A DNA stretch of 34,949 nucleotides from Planctomycetia bacterium. GTDB lineage: Bacteria; Planctomycetota; Phycisphaerae; Phycisphaerales; SM1A02. The notes under the pieces were generated by a model that worked only from the letters and a program-made list of their open reading frames with translations, ran no database searches and was not told the origin of the DNA. The DNA is taken from positions 1-34,949 of the forward strand of contig SYGQ01000070.1 of assembly GCA_005799475.1 (NCBI GenBank). Reading direction: 5' to 3'. Within the stretch, counting starts at the first letter, position 1. Each line of letters begins with the position of its first letter. The translations under genes were made by a program, and so were the position numbers. Of the stretch, positions 16,701-24,512 are shown one piece after another.

Positions 16701-19048
16701 GCGATCTCAGAACCAAACACGCTTGTGCGTGTGTCCACATCGAGGAGCGATCGCTGGAGCACCTTCATCGCGTCGCGGGCGAAGTCGTGCTGCGCCATGA
16801 GGAACTGCTGAGCCGTCGCGTGGTCGTCGAAGAGTTCGCGGTTGAGGTCGACCTTCTTGTTCCAGTCGAGGAACTGGCTCCGCGCCAACTCGACATCGGT
16901 CTGATCCACAATCCCGTCGCAATTGCCATCGCCAACATTGGCTCCTGGCTGCGCCGGGAACTGCAGCGCGAGGTCGGGCGTCCCCTGCGGCGGCACGCTG
17001 CGCGGCGCGGTCACTTCGAGGATGCCGTAACTGGTTTGGTAGAGCGGCCGCCACGAGCGGACTTGCCCGGCAGTCCATGGGTTGTTGACATCGACTGGAG
17101 GCGCCGGAGGGAGCGTCCAGAGCCATGGCGGCATGAGTTCATTTCGCGCGCCGCTGACAGTCGTCAACTTGCGTCGGTTGTCGAACAGGAGCTGCCTCGC
17201 ATCGAGTTGGTCGAAGTATTCACTCGTCTCCTCACGCTGCATCGAGGAGCGCAGAAACTGGAAGTTCTGATCGGCCGCAACGGTGTCCGGATCGATCGCG
17301 CGCTCCAGCCGGCTGCGCAGATACGGATTGTTGTGGCCGGCGAAGCCGCGCAACTCCAACTCGTCGGCCATTGTGAACGGATCGAGCTGCTCGACGGGCA
17401 ATCCGGATGAACCCCGCACGATGGCGTTCCCGCCACTGTCGAAGTATCCATCCACAGCCCCGCCCTGCGCCATCGACTTGAAGTATCGCGTGCGCTCGAC
17501 ATTCGGCTTCAAGAAGTTGGGGAATGCGGGGTTTGCCGCGGCGACACCCGAGTTCGACTCCTTGACGAGGCTCAACTCTCGCAGGACCGTCGGATCCGTG
17601 ACCGACCCGGGAATCGTGGCCGTCAGCATCGGCGCACCGAATCGAGAAGGCTGAAAGTTGACCGCGATCTGCGGGTAGGCCCCCGTTGTCGCGGTGTTGA
17701 ATGGCGAGCTGAGGAACCCGACCTCTTCGGAGTTCCCCGCGAGATCTTGCCGACTCACGAGCGCGAGGTCCGACGGTGTGGCTCCAACGGTCGTGGCAGC
17801 ATCGCTGCGCGTGGCGACATTCACATTGAGCAGCGCGCAGTTGTCCACGACCGAGACGCCGACAACATGCCGCACCGATCGATCGAGCGATGTTGGCGCG
17901 AGGAACCAGAAGCTGTCGGTGAATCCATCCCCGTCGGTGTCGCACATCGTTCTCGTGATGATGTTGCGCGGCGAGTCCTTTACGAACTCATCGCCCTTGG
18001 GGCCGAACCATTTCAGCCGAAGAAAGTTTGGCAGTGCCTTCGCCGAATCGAGAACGCTCTCCGCGTGCGCGGTCGAGAACCACCCGCCGGGCGTCGTCGC
18101 CGGAGCAACCCCGAACGCCAACTGCTGGAATGTGAGCGCCGCATCACCCTGCGGAGTGGACGGGTTTGGATACGGCCCCAACGGCGCGGGTGGTATCGCC
18201 CCAATCGTCGTCGGGATCCACAGATTCGCATCGGGCGCCACCGACGGCAGCCACTGCTCGTAGGGAATCTGCAGTCCATACCGGGCTGGCGTGCCGGGAA
18301 AGAACTGTGCGGCATTGATTGGCGCCACTGCAGTCAGCGTGTTGGCCGTCACACTTGAGATATCTGTGACGAGTCGCCACCCGTTGCTCGCGGTTGGGAT
18401 CCATGAAAGGTGCGACCAGTGCGAGAAGGCTGGCATCCCCTGAAAGACGACTCGGACCGGCTCGGTCGAGCGCAACCATCGCGCATCGCCGAACCCGGGA
18501 TTGCCCACGGGATTCCCCTCGGCGCCGCGGATGTCTCCTGCTGGCGCCGGAGGCGCGTTGTAAGCGTCTGGCCAATTCGTCCACGGCCGGACCTCGTAGG
18601 GTGCGAAGTTGTAGCCATCGACGATGCCGTCGGACCCGGGCGCGAGCGTCGAGTTGTTGACCATGTCCAGCGGATCGACGCCGAATCGCGTCTGCGCGCC
18701 CGGAATGAACGCGCTTCCCGACACGGGAACATCCGATGTGGGTGACAGTCGCGGGTACGCACTCGACGCAATGCCGCTCCCGACACCCACAAGCGCCGGA
18801 TCCGCCGAATTCACCGGCTTCACGAAGAGCGCCTGAGCGATCTCTTCGGTCACCCCGTGCGCGATCGGGCCGATTCGGTCCGTTTGGGCGGCCGCCTGCT
18901 GCTGCGCGGTCGCCGTCAAGCGGCTGCCCTGCGAACGGCTCACGAATGCCGACGCGAGGATCACGAGCAGCACGAGGATCGACACCACGAGAATCATCGT
19001 GCTGCCCCGAGGTGCACCGCGAAGATGTCGTTGCCCTGAGTGGGTCAT
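13727..19048 (-). CDS. Giant GspK-like pseudopilus component with internal dockerin-like loop
   Basis: 1773 aa, about five times a typical GspK (~320 aa). The N-terminus is RGSTMILVVSILVLLVILASAF, the GspK/PilX-type polar-then-hydrophobic helix. Near residue ~1465 is GLVNINTAPIEVMRAMPHM, the helix-hairpin-helix-type NINTA motif seen in GspK. At about residue 710 a calcium-loop-like dockerin half (VGDGNCDGIVDQTDVELA) is followed by a partner-like segment (KKVDLNRELFDD). The rest is Pro/Asp/Asn-rich, extracellular-looking sequence. It follows the GspJ-like gene by 11 bases with SD GGAGG just before the ATG, in the position of gspK in G-H-I-J-K order. Role inferred: pseudopilus tip or initiation complex. 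A long antisense ORF (14855-17410) is a shadow. Confidence 0.8.
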   Translation of the reverse strand: MTHSGQRHLRGAPRGSTMILVVSILVLLVILASAFVSRSQGSRLTATAQQQAAAQTDRIGPIAHGVTEEIAQALFVKPVNSADPALVGVGSGIASSAYPRLSPTSDVPVSGSAFIPGAQTRFGVDPLDMVNNSTLAPGSDGIVDGYNFAPYEVRPWTNWPDAYNAPPAPAGDIRGAEGNPVGNPGFGDARWLRSTEPVRVVFQGMPAFSHWSHLSWIPTASNGWRLVTDISSVTANTLTAVAPINAAQFFPGTPARYGLQIPYEQWLPSVAPDANLWIPTTIGAIPPAPLGPYPNPSTPQGDAALTFQQLAFGVAPATTPGGWFSTAHAESVLDSAKALPNFLRLKWFGPKGDEFVKDSPRNIITRTMCDTDGDGFTDSFWFLAPTSLDRSVRHVVGVSVVDNCALLNVNVATRSDAATTVGATPSDLALVSRQDLAGNSEEVGFLSSPFNTATTGAYPQIAVNFQPSRFGAPMLTATIPGSVTDPTVLRELSLVKESNSGVAAANPAFPNFLKPNVERTRYFKSMAQGGAVDGYFDSGGNAIVRGSSGLPVEQLDPFTMADELELRGFAGHNNPYLRSRLERAIDPDTVAADQNFQFLRSSMQREETSEYFDQLDARQLLFDNRRKLTTVSGARNELMPPWLWTLPPAPPVDVNNPWTAGQVRSWRPLYQTSYGILEVTAPRSVPPQGTPDLALQFPAQPGANVGDGNCDGIVDQTDVELARSQFLDWNKKVDLNRELFDDHATAQQFLMAQHDFARDAMKVLQRSLLDVDTRTSVFGSEIADLDKARRACASWAANILAARDGPRLQAGLNVPTDPPLHPERGIILQEGSETYSFIGEEKHPFIVQVFFAVVYPKTGTIPAGVPGAGGGYVCYDQTNGDAARIVLAVQIANPYNEPIELWPFQLRAFGQSFQFLQPATGADGRWGYGFTPVLGPATEEGPRSAVVFAIPKSFPDDANFRARMMAMLDLTHPWMKASGAPAGAVVPQRLVQEFSAVPQNEVFPVGGTQSDMFEDASTVYADSMLFNASKQTGGEPITEAGSMRWDLHPKFYLDKINSANEDDSDIALVRMVADPYNPNSSATVVVDRLENDFSLVDAMGQPEHDHPWKETIKRLLDPPPAAPPGGSQTGSGAGYMVPPKYVAPNPGSATQTFAHVAVGNADFLMTWARMSRPWTLDVDGNMAITPNERSPRFVFASNSKPMVVKAGSGLPDYVGLVAGDSSPFPGVVFTAQELKTEPDKIVIVSAKTPFGTAARGKPTNFTLRTQLVGADRVYTGWPLVQPASWPGDPDGGLVPTDIFGDTGAGIPTRALTFYQHPVRLAQRDGPFEQVGEVFDVPVWGPVMKLDQGVWKMHATAGEMMVGTRESSGARKSNDDPIVPFPSFGADAADEYAPMHFRHDRAREAVLSVVGFVPPLPAGASILDGFTLDGAGVATIDANLDLTTTDAERLTADQRRTRLASGFAGKATPGLVNINTAPIEVMRAMPHMQQLAYDKDPVNAGGAVGIAPPGVWRVRIPETIVNYRDRMPSAALAPDGPKYDDRGFFPTPPATELFPFHPGMRRERGIVSVGELSIMDRAYRPSLAGTAQEPDPEAESIAGVSWSDNKSWSISYAGRDPYRGSEDPPVPAGTPSTGHAPPVVPVPADGGIGWRSGTTQFGAQLSTERMGIDVIQADLVSTPVVEPTSYGRTTVAGDIAEQHALLKGIASLVTTRSDVFTVYLKVRAVAVNPATGVWDATNPATLLEESRFVLVVDRSGVNRPGDQPKILMFEKVLE

Positions 19049-19059
19049 GGGTGCCTCCG

Positions 19060-20598
19060 TTACGACACGGGCCTCTGCGGCAGTTCGATGATGAGTTGGA
19101 CGGTCCGCCCTTGCTCAAGACGCTTCTCTGGGTCGTGGAGGGTCATGGTGATGCGGAGCGCCGTTGGCCAGGGCGTGTAGTCCTGATTCGCGATTGGAAC
19201 GCCCGCGAGGTTGGTGTAGAACGGCGTGTCGGCGTTGAATCCAAACGCCGCCGTGTAGACCTTCACTGGGACGGATGCTCCCAATGGCTGCGACACCGGC
19301 TCCGGGAACAACATGGGAAAGCCCTCGATCGCTTCAGGGAGGATGGGCAGGTGCACATAGAGCGGGTTCCCACCACTGACAAAGTTGTCGCGGTACTCGG
19401 TCAATGACATCACGCCGCGGCGCGACTCGGCCTGCGTCGCAGGCGCGTGCGCATCGGGGAAGCCCCACCAAGGGGTCGGCAGCAGCGACGACGGCGTGAA
19501 GCCAGGGAACAGGACCGTGCCACCAGGGGTGGCGAGGTAGGTGCGGCCCGTCGCGTTGGCCCAGGTCCAGTCCACCATGAAGCTCGAGCAGTTCGAGGCG
19601 AGCGTCGGCGAGGTCAGCATGACATCCAATCGGTGCATGCTTGGCGAACGCTTCTCGCTGCGCACATACCCGCCGACCTGCCCGAACGCGGCCGGCGAAC
19701 CGAAGAATCCGTTGATCGCACGGGTGCGCCAATTCGCATTCCCAACCGGCGCGAGCACGCGCCGCAAGTCATCGAGATTCATGCTTGTGACATCCACGCG
19801 GGAGTTCACGACATCTGGACTGGGACTGAGCGCGCCGTCCATCAAGGTTTGGTGGAGGTTGGCCTGATTGAACAGACTCACCGCCGAATTGGGACCGTAG
19901 GTGGGCGTGGTCTGCTGAAAAAGCGTCCGCGTACCGCCGTCGTCGGCCAAGAGCACCGCCTGCCGTGCGAGCGTCCACTCGCGGGCCTCCGGCTGCGTCC
20001 CGTTGGTGCGCCCGCCGCCGCCACCGATCCAATACTGATAGTCGAGGCTCGGTCCATCTGCAATCGTGTCGTAGCTCCACGGCGTAAGCGGTCCGAAGTC
20101 GAACCCCACCGGATCCGGGCGCAGCGTCTGCGAGGGTCCTTCGGGCACGAGATCCGGCAGCTGAATGCCGTGGCCGTAGATGACCCGGCTGACGGCGCTG
20201 CGCGAAAGCCCGTTCCCTGTACCAAGGTCATTGCCCCCAGAAAATCTCGCCGAATCCTGTGTGCCCTTGGCGAAGAAGACGAGTTGGTCAGCGCGGATGA
20301 CTGCGTCGGGCGGACGCGTCGGATCCAAGAGTGGTGCCGTGGGATTCGAGAGTTGGTTGATGTTGTTGCCAATCTGCACGCACTGGATCAGGAGGACCCC
20401 GTCGCGATCGAGCCGGGCGATATCCGTGCGGATCTGTCGCTCGATCGCGCCGATCTCCTGGAGCACGCTGGCGTTGGACTCGCCGATTCCAGCGACCTTG
20501 CTCGCGGTCGAAAAAATCTTGCTGGTCGCCGCGATGACGACGAGGAGCAGGCTCACTGCCACCATCAGTTCGACCATGGTGAATGCTCGTGGGCGCAT
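19060..20598 (-). CDS. GspJ/PilW-like pseudopilin
   Basis: 512 aa, far longer than usual GspJ (~200 aa). The N-terminus MRPRAFTMVELMVAVSLLLVVIAATSKIF is a prepilin signal: short basic leader, Phe+1, Glu+5, then a hydrophobic helix. Cleavage would fall between Ala and Phe; Gly is more usual at -1. The helix runs into GESNASVLQEIGAIERQIRTDIARLDRDG, typical of PilW/GspJ (the xxxIRxDI pattern). The C-terminal part contains TALRITMTLHDPEKRLEQGRTVQLIIELP, also typical of GspJ-like ends. Its ATG follows the stop of the GspI-like gene by two bases. Probably a minor pseudopilin of the tip complex. Confidence 0.82.
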   Translation of the reverse strand: MRPRAFTMVELMVAVSLLLVVIAATSKIFSTASKVAGIGESNASVLQEIGAIERQIRTDIARLDRDGVLLIQCVQIGNNINQLSNPTAPLLDPTRPPDAVIRADQLVFFAKGTQDSARFSGGNDLGTGNGLSRSAVSRVIYGHGIQLPDLVPEGPSQTLRPDPVGFDFGPLTPWSYDTIADGPSLDYQYWIGGGGGRTNGTQPEAREWTLARQAVLLADDGGTRTLFQQTTPTYGPNSAVSLFNQANLHQTLMDGALSPSPDVVNSRVDVTSMNLDDLRRVLAPVGNANWRTRAINGFFGSPAAFGQVGGYVRSEKRSPSMHRLDVMLTSPTLASNCSSFMVDWTWANATGRTYLATPGGTVLFPGFTPSSLLPTPWWGFPDAHAPATQAESRRGVMSLTEYRDNFVSGGNPLYVHLPILPEAIEGFPMLFPEPVSQPLGASVPVKVYTAAFGFNADTPFYTNLAGVPIANQDYTPWPTALRITMTLHDPEKRLEQGRTVQLIIELPQRPVS

Positions 20599-20600
20599 CG

Positions 20601-21791
20601 TTAGAGTTCCTGCACCGTGGCAAAAACCGGAACGAGCGAGTTGCCTGCCGCGTCAACTCCGGGAATGAACCAGATCGCGCGCACCGCGGGATTGAGCCCG
20701 GTCGAGGAGCCATCGGCTCCGTACCCGAGTTGTGAAGGCACGGGCAATGGATCAGGGATCGGCCGCGAGAGCATCACCGGTCCTTCGCGAGTGTTCCGTC
20801 GACCACCGACGACCCGATGAACTGTGTTGTACTGATCGACGAGCCACTGGCCTGGATACTGCCAAGTCAGATCGACGGCGAAGTCCACCGGATTGCCGGT
20901 CAGAGCGGCCGTCCCTGGAACGATGTGATTGTCGGCGGCCGTGGGCACACTCGCATCGAAACCGCCGGGTGTCCAAGGGGCCACCAACACGATGCCCAGA
21001 GGAAGCGGTGGTGTCGCGGAGTTCACGGGCATCGCCGCCTGCGCCACGCTGTAGGGGCGCGGTTCTCCGCCGCTGACGATCCGATAGACGAAGATCGCAA
21101 CCTGAATGCGGCCCTCAAACCGTCGGAACATGCACTCCCAGTGGTACGCAGGCTTCTTGGAGCCCTGCCCCGCCGTCCCTGGCTGCGGGTAGCCGCGCTC
21201 GGCTTGCGTAATGATCACCAGCGGTTCGCCCTCGACGCTCGAGATGGTGTGATCGAAGGGCTGGAAACCGCTCTCGAAGAGCGAGCGGTTGTAGGGAATC
21301 CCGTAGAGGGTCGCTCCGGAACCGCCGCCCGCATCTCCGTCTGGCGATTCATTGCCGACCTTACTCACATTGACGGTGCCACCGAGACCACCACCGTCCA
21401 TCTTGCTTGAGTACAGCGCGCTAAAGACATCGATCGCACCGAGTTCGTCAATCGCGGAGCTGTTCAGGTCGTGGAACAGGAACCCGGGGCGCTTCCAGCG
21501 CCAGTCGCCTGGGATGGTGCTCCCGAGTACCAACGAGGAAGTTCCCGATGGCGGCATGATGAAGTCGACTTGACCGAAGTCCTCGTAGGTACCGAACCAC
21601 TCGGGCTTCAACTTGAGGCGCAGGAGCGCCATCGCGTTGTCGGCGACGATGGGACCCATGATGTCGTCGGCGGCCTGTCGCTGCTGCGCAATGCCCACAG
21701 GGAACAGAGCGGAGATGCCGATGATCCCGATGCCGAGAATGAAGACGGCCATCAGCAGCTCGACGAGCGAGAAGGCGCGGCGGACGATCAC
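20601..21791 (-). CDS. GspI/PilV-like pseudopilin
   Basis: 396 aa. The track start at 21890 is replaced by GTG 21791, which overlaps the stop of the GspH-like gene by four bases (GTGA) and yields a normal short prepilin leader: M-IVRRAFSLVELLMAVFILGIGIIGISALFP. The A/FSLVE cleavage site and the GIIGIsALFPVG segment are characteristic of PilV/GspI minor pilins. The body (EWFGTYEDFGQVDF onward) is unusually large and has no recognisable domain. It ends with FIPGVDAAGNSLVPVFATVQEL. Position I in the G-H-I-J-K order. Confidence 0.82.
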   Translation of the reverse strand: MIVRRAFSLVELLMAVFILGIGIIGISALFPVGIAQQRQAADDIMGPIVADNAMALLRLKLKPEWFGTYEDFGQVDFIMPPSGTSSLVLGSTIPGDWRWKRPGFLFHDLNSSAIDELGAIDVFSALYSSKMDGGGLGGTVNVSKVGNESPDGDAGGGSGATLYGIPYNRSLFESGFQPFDHTISSVEGEPLVIITQAERGYPQPGTAGQGSKKPAYHWECMFRRFEGRIQVAIFVYRIVSGGEPRPYSVAQAAMPVNSATPPLPLGIVLVAPWTPGGFDASVPTAADNHIVPGTAALTGNPVDFAVDLTWQYPGQWLVDQYNTVHRVVGGRRNTREGPVMLSRPIPDPLPVPSQLGYGADGSSTGLNPAVRAIWFIPGVDAAGNSLVPVFATVQEL

Positions 21792-22735
21792 TTGGGCATC
21801 ACCTCCGCCACTCCAGTAAATCGATTGAAGTGGATGCGGTCGGCGAACTGGTTGACGAAGTCGGTGCGGGCGGCATTGAGCGTGGCCCATGCCCCGTACC
21901 CCTGCCAGTCGGCTGGAGTCCCCTCTTCATGCATGCGCTCGTCGTCGTAGACGGCGAGGAAGAGCGTGTGGTCGCCCAGAGGTTCGTCATTCCCTTCGTC
22001 GTACGCGAAGTACTTGCCGTTGCTGCTCCCTGTCGTCGTGCCGATGTCGATCCGCGCGTTTCGATTGAAGTCGATGTAGGGGGCCACAACGGAGGTGTCA
22101 GTCCCCGACGCGGTGAGGTTGCCCGTGAGGGAAGGATTCCGAGTGATGGTTGAGCCATCAGCCCCGTAGCGAACAACGACCATGCTCGCGCGCTCCGTGT
22201 TCTTGAGTTCGGGCTGTCCGAGCCAGACGGTGTCCTGCCCGATGTCGTTGATGTCCGTGACATCGGCGGCCGACCCGGCGACCTTCACACCCGACGGAAG
22301 GAGCCGCGGCGGAACGCCTTCGACGGGCTCGAACTCCTCGATGAGAAGGTCATCGATTCCTGCGGCTGGAAGGACAAGTGTCCAGGCTCCGGCGGTCGCG
22401 GCACCTGGGAATCCGATCCGACCGGTCGGCTTGGCGATCACGATCTCCACCTGTTGAGGCTTCGTCTTGTCGACCTGAACGACCCCCGATCCGTCCTTGT
22501 ACACGGGCTGGCGAACCTTGAACGCCACGAGCACGGTCGAACGGTCCCGAATCGCGATCGCCCGCGCCTGGCCAAGTGCTGCGAGCACATGATTGGTCGC
22601 ACCCGCGACCTTCGCGTCCTTGGCGATCCGCTGCGCACTCATGGTGACGGTGATCGCCAGAACGGCGATGACGCCGATGACCGCCAACAACTCGGCGAGC
22701 GTGAAGGCGCGGCACTTGTGCGTCGCTGCGCTCAT
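21788..22735 (-). CDS. GspH/FimT-like pseudopilin
   Basis: 315 aa. The leader MSAATHKC precedes the prepilin site RA/FTLAELLAVIGVIAVLAITV. It is followed by NHVLAALGQARAIAIRDRSTVLVAF, the AR.AI.R...V pattern that marks GspH/FimT pseudopilins. The C-terminal ~170 residues are an extension with acidic and polar loops. The start codon overlaps the stop of the preceding gene as ATGA, and its own stop overlaps the next start as GTGA. In a T2SS, GspH is a minor pseudopilin near the pseudopilus tip. Confidence 0.82.
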   Translation of the reverse strand: MSAATHKCRAFTLAELLAVIGVIAVLAITVTMSAQRIAKDAKVAGATNHVLAALGQARAIAIRDRSTVLVAFKVRQPVYKDGSGVVQVDKTKPQQVEIVIAKPTGRIGFPGAATAGAWTLVLPAAGIDDLLIEEFEPVEGVPPRLLPSGVKVAGSAADVTDINDIGQDTVWLGQPELKNTERASMVVVRYGADGSTITRNPSLTGNLTASGTDTSVVAPYIDFNRNARIDIGTTTGSSNGKYFAYDEGNDEPLGDHTLFLAVYDDERMHEEGTPADWQGYGAWATLNAARTDFVNQFADRIHFNRFTGVAEVMPK

Positions 22736-23463
22736 GGTCGTGGCAGCGGCTCATAGGAGTAGATGTTGTCTTCGGCGGTGTTGAAGTCGCCGTCGGGTCC
22801 ACAGGAAACAAAGTATGGGCGACGGTTGCGGCACACGCCGATGGTCTGCTCGTCAATCGTGCGCACGCTGCCATCGTTGGCATCCGTGTAGATCGTTGGA
22901 TTGGCAAGCTCGGCCTTCGTGGCCGCGCGACCCGGGAAGCAACTCGAGATGCGTCGACCCCATGGGTCCACGAGTTCGCGAATCAGCCCGAGCGCGTTCG
23001 CCGGCATTCGGTTGGGCAACCAAGTCGCCGGCAACGGCTCCCCGAGAACGGTGGCGCCGTTCATGGGGACGAAGCGCAGGGCCGACCCGGGGATCTTGGC
23101 GAGGATGTCCGCTGACTCCGAACCCGGCGCGGCCAGTTGCTCAAGCAGGATGCAGATGATGTACGCGCTCGTCGCATTCAACTCATAGATGTCGTAGGCC
23201 ACATTCGGGGTGGTGCCCGTATAGTCGGGAGGTCCACCGCCTCCGGCGGGAACGGCCCGGCGTCCGTACGACATCTCGCGCCCCATCTGTGCCTGCCATG
23301 ACTCCATGGCCTGTTCAAGAAGTTTGAAGGTCGTCTCAGTCGTTCGACGGTCGTTCGAGGCAAGGACGGCGCTCGTGACAGAAAGCGCGAGTGCCATGAG
23401 GATCAGGATGATGCCGATCACGACGACGAGTTCGAGCACGGTGAATGCACGGCGAATGATCAT
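22732..23463 (-). CDS. GspG-like pseudopilin (second copy)
   Basis: 243 aa. It begins MIIRRAFTVLELVVVIGIILILMALAL, a very short prepilin leader with Ala at -1, Phe at +1 and Glu at +5. The C-terminus has the GspG-style end: LVDPWGRRIS, then PYFVSCGPDGDFNTAEDNIY, resembling the S-x-GPDG-x-acidic calcium-binding loop of major pseudopilins. The middle is longer than in GspG (usually ~140 aa). The start overlaps the upstream stop (ATGA). With its upstream neighbour it makes two G-type pilins in tandem, only moderately similar to each other. Confidence 0.8.
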   Translation of the reverse strand: MIIRRAFTVLELVVVIGIILILMALALSVTSAVLASNDRRTTETTFKLLEQAMESWQAQMGREMSYGRRAVPAGGGGPPDYTGTTPNVAYDIYELNATSAYIICILLEQLAAPGSESADILAKIPGSALRFVPMNGATVLGEPLPATWLPNRMPANALGLIRELVDPWGRRISSCFPGRAATKAELANPTIYTDANDGSVRTIDEQTIGVCRNRRPYFVSCGPDGDFNTAEDNIYSYEPLPRP

Positions 23464-24512
23464 TGGCCGATCTCCACGACATTGTCCTCGTTGAATCCTC
23501 CCGCATCGACGCGTGCGGTGAAGTCCGCGTCGCGGTCGGGTCCCATTGAGAAGAGCGCGAACTCGGCGCCGACGAGTCCCTTTGACGTCGTTGTGTCACC
23601 GTTGGCATCAGCGAGTCCATCGATGCCGGTCCCGGCCTCGAACCGCTGCGGTCGAAGCACGAAGATGTCGCTCAGATCCCAGCCGAGACCGAGACTCCCA
23701 GTGCTGCCTCGCCCGCGCGTCATGCGAGGATCCGCGTTCATGTAGCCCTTGCGGTAGTAGCGAATGGGTTGCCCCCAGTAATCGACGATGCAGCGCGGTG
23801 CCGTCTCGATGAAACTGTTGTCGCCCGGGCGAGCAACAATCGGTGCACCACTGGGAGCGAAACCAACCACCGCGCCGAACATCGAGGCATCCTTGAGCTC
23901 GAGGTAGGGCCCCAGGGCGCGGCCAGACACATTGGCCAGAGTCGAAGTGTTGGCCGCAACGCCCTGCGGAAGATTTCGTTGCGCGAAGGTGCCCGGTGGC
24001 TGTGTGGAATTGAGTGGAGTGAGGTACGACCCCCATGCGCCGTCCTTCAGCGGCGCTCGGATGCCAACCGCAGGAATCTCCTTGGATCCAAGCGAGTTGG
24101 CCACTGGAGTTCCGACCGCACCATATCCGTCCTGGTCGCGGCCGCCGGGGCCGATGAGGTACTCCACAAGCGTTGTGATCGAGCAGTAGTTCTGCGGCGT
24201 GACCTGTTGGGGGAGCGTCGGTCCGCCGATCACCTGAGGGATCAAGAGGTCGCGCAGGTGTCCGGAAGATCCGACGGCCGACGGCATCGAGGGAGCCGCT
24301 CCCAAGACCGGTGGGAAGTAGCCGAGGTCCGTCTTGAACCGGGCAAGTGCACTGGAGATGGACCCCATGAGCGCGCGGGTGCTCGCGGCCTGTGCCGCCT
24401 TCGCCGAACTCGAGAGCACCGTCACCAGAATCCCGACCAAGAGCACAATGACCGCCACGACGACGAGCAACTCGACGACCGTGAACGCGCGGATGCCCCG
24501 CCCGGTACGCAC
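23460..24512 (-). CDS. GspG-like pseudopilin (first copy)
   Basis: 350 aa, GTG start overlapping the GspF-like stop by one base (TAGTG). The leader MRTGRGIRA precedes FTVVELLVVVAVIVLLVGILVTVL. It then has ALARFKTDLGYFPP, the L..Y...G.yP pattern of GspG. The C-terminus carries DYWGQPIRYYRKGY and EFALFSMGPDRDAD ending in NEDNVVEIGQ, matching the GspG PWG-x-P and S-x-GPD-acidic elements. A long insertion separates the two halves. Probably the major pseudopilin or one of two; which copy is major cannot be told from sequence. Confidence 0.82.
   Translation of the reverse strand: MRTGRGIRAFTVVELLVVVAVIVLLVGILVTVLSSSAKAAQAASTRALMGSISSALARFKTDLGYFPPVLGAAPSMPSAVGSSGHLRDLLIPQVIGGPTLPQQVTPQNYCSITTLVEYLIGPGGRDQDGYGAVGTPVANSLGSKEIPAVGIRAPLKDGAWGSYLTPLNSTQPPGTFAQRNLPQGVAANTSTLANVSGRALGPYLELKDASMFGAVVGFAPSGAPIVARPGDNSFIETAPRCIVDYWGQPIRYYRKGYMNADPRMTRGRGSTGSLGLGWDLSDIFVLRPQRFEAGTGIDGLADANGDTTTSKGLVGAEFALFSMGPDRDADFTARVDAGGFNEDNVVEIGQ

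Noticed and set aside
14855-17410. 851-aa plus-strand ORF
   Set aside because: It is antisense to the GspK-like gene. Its product is rich in Arg/His with no recognisable motif, typical of a GC-rich shadow frame, whereas the minus frame has a membrane helix, a dockerin loop and the NINTA motif.
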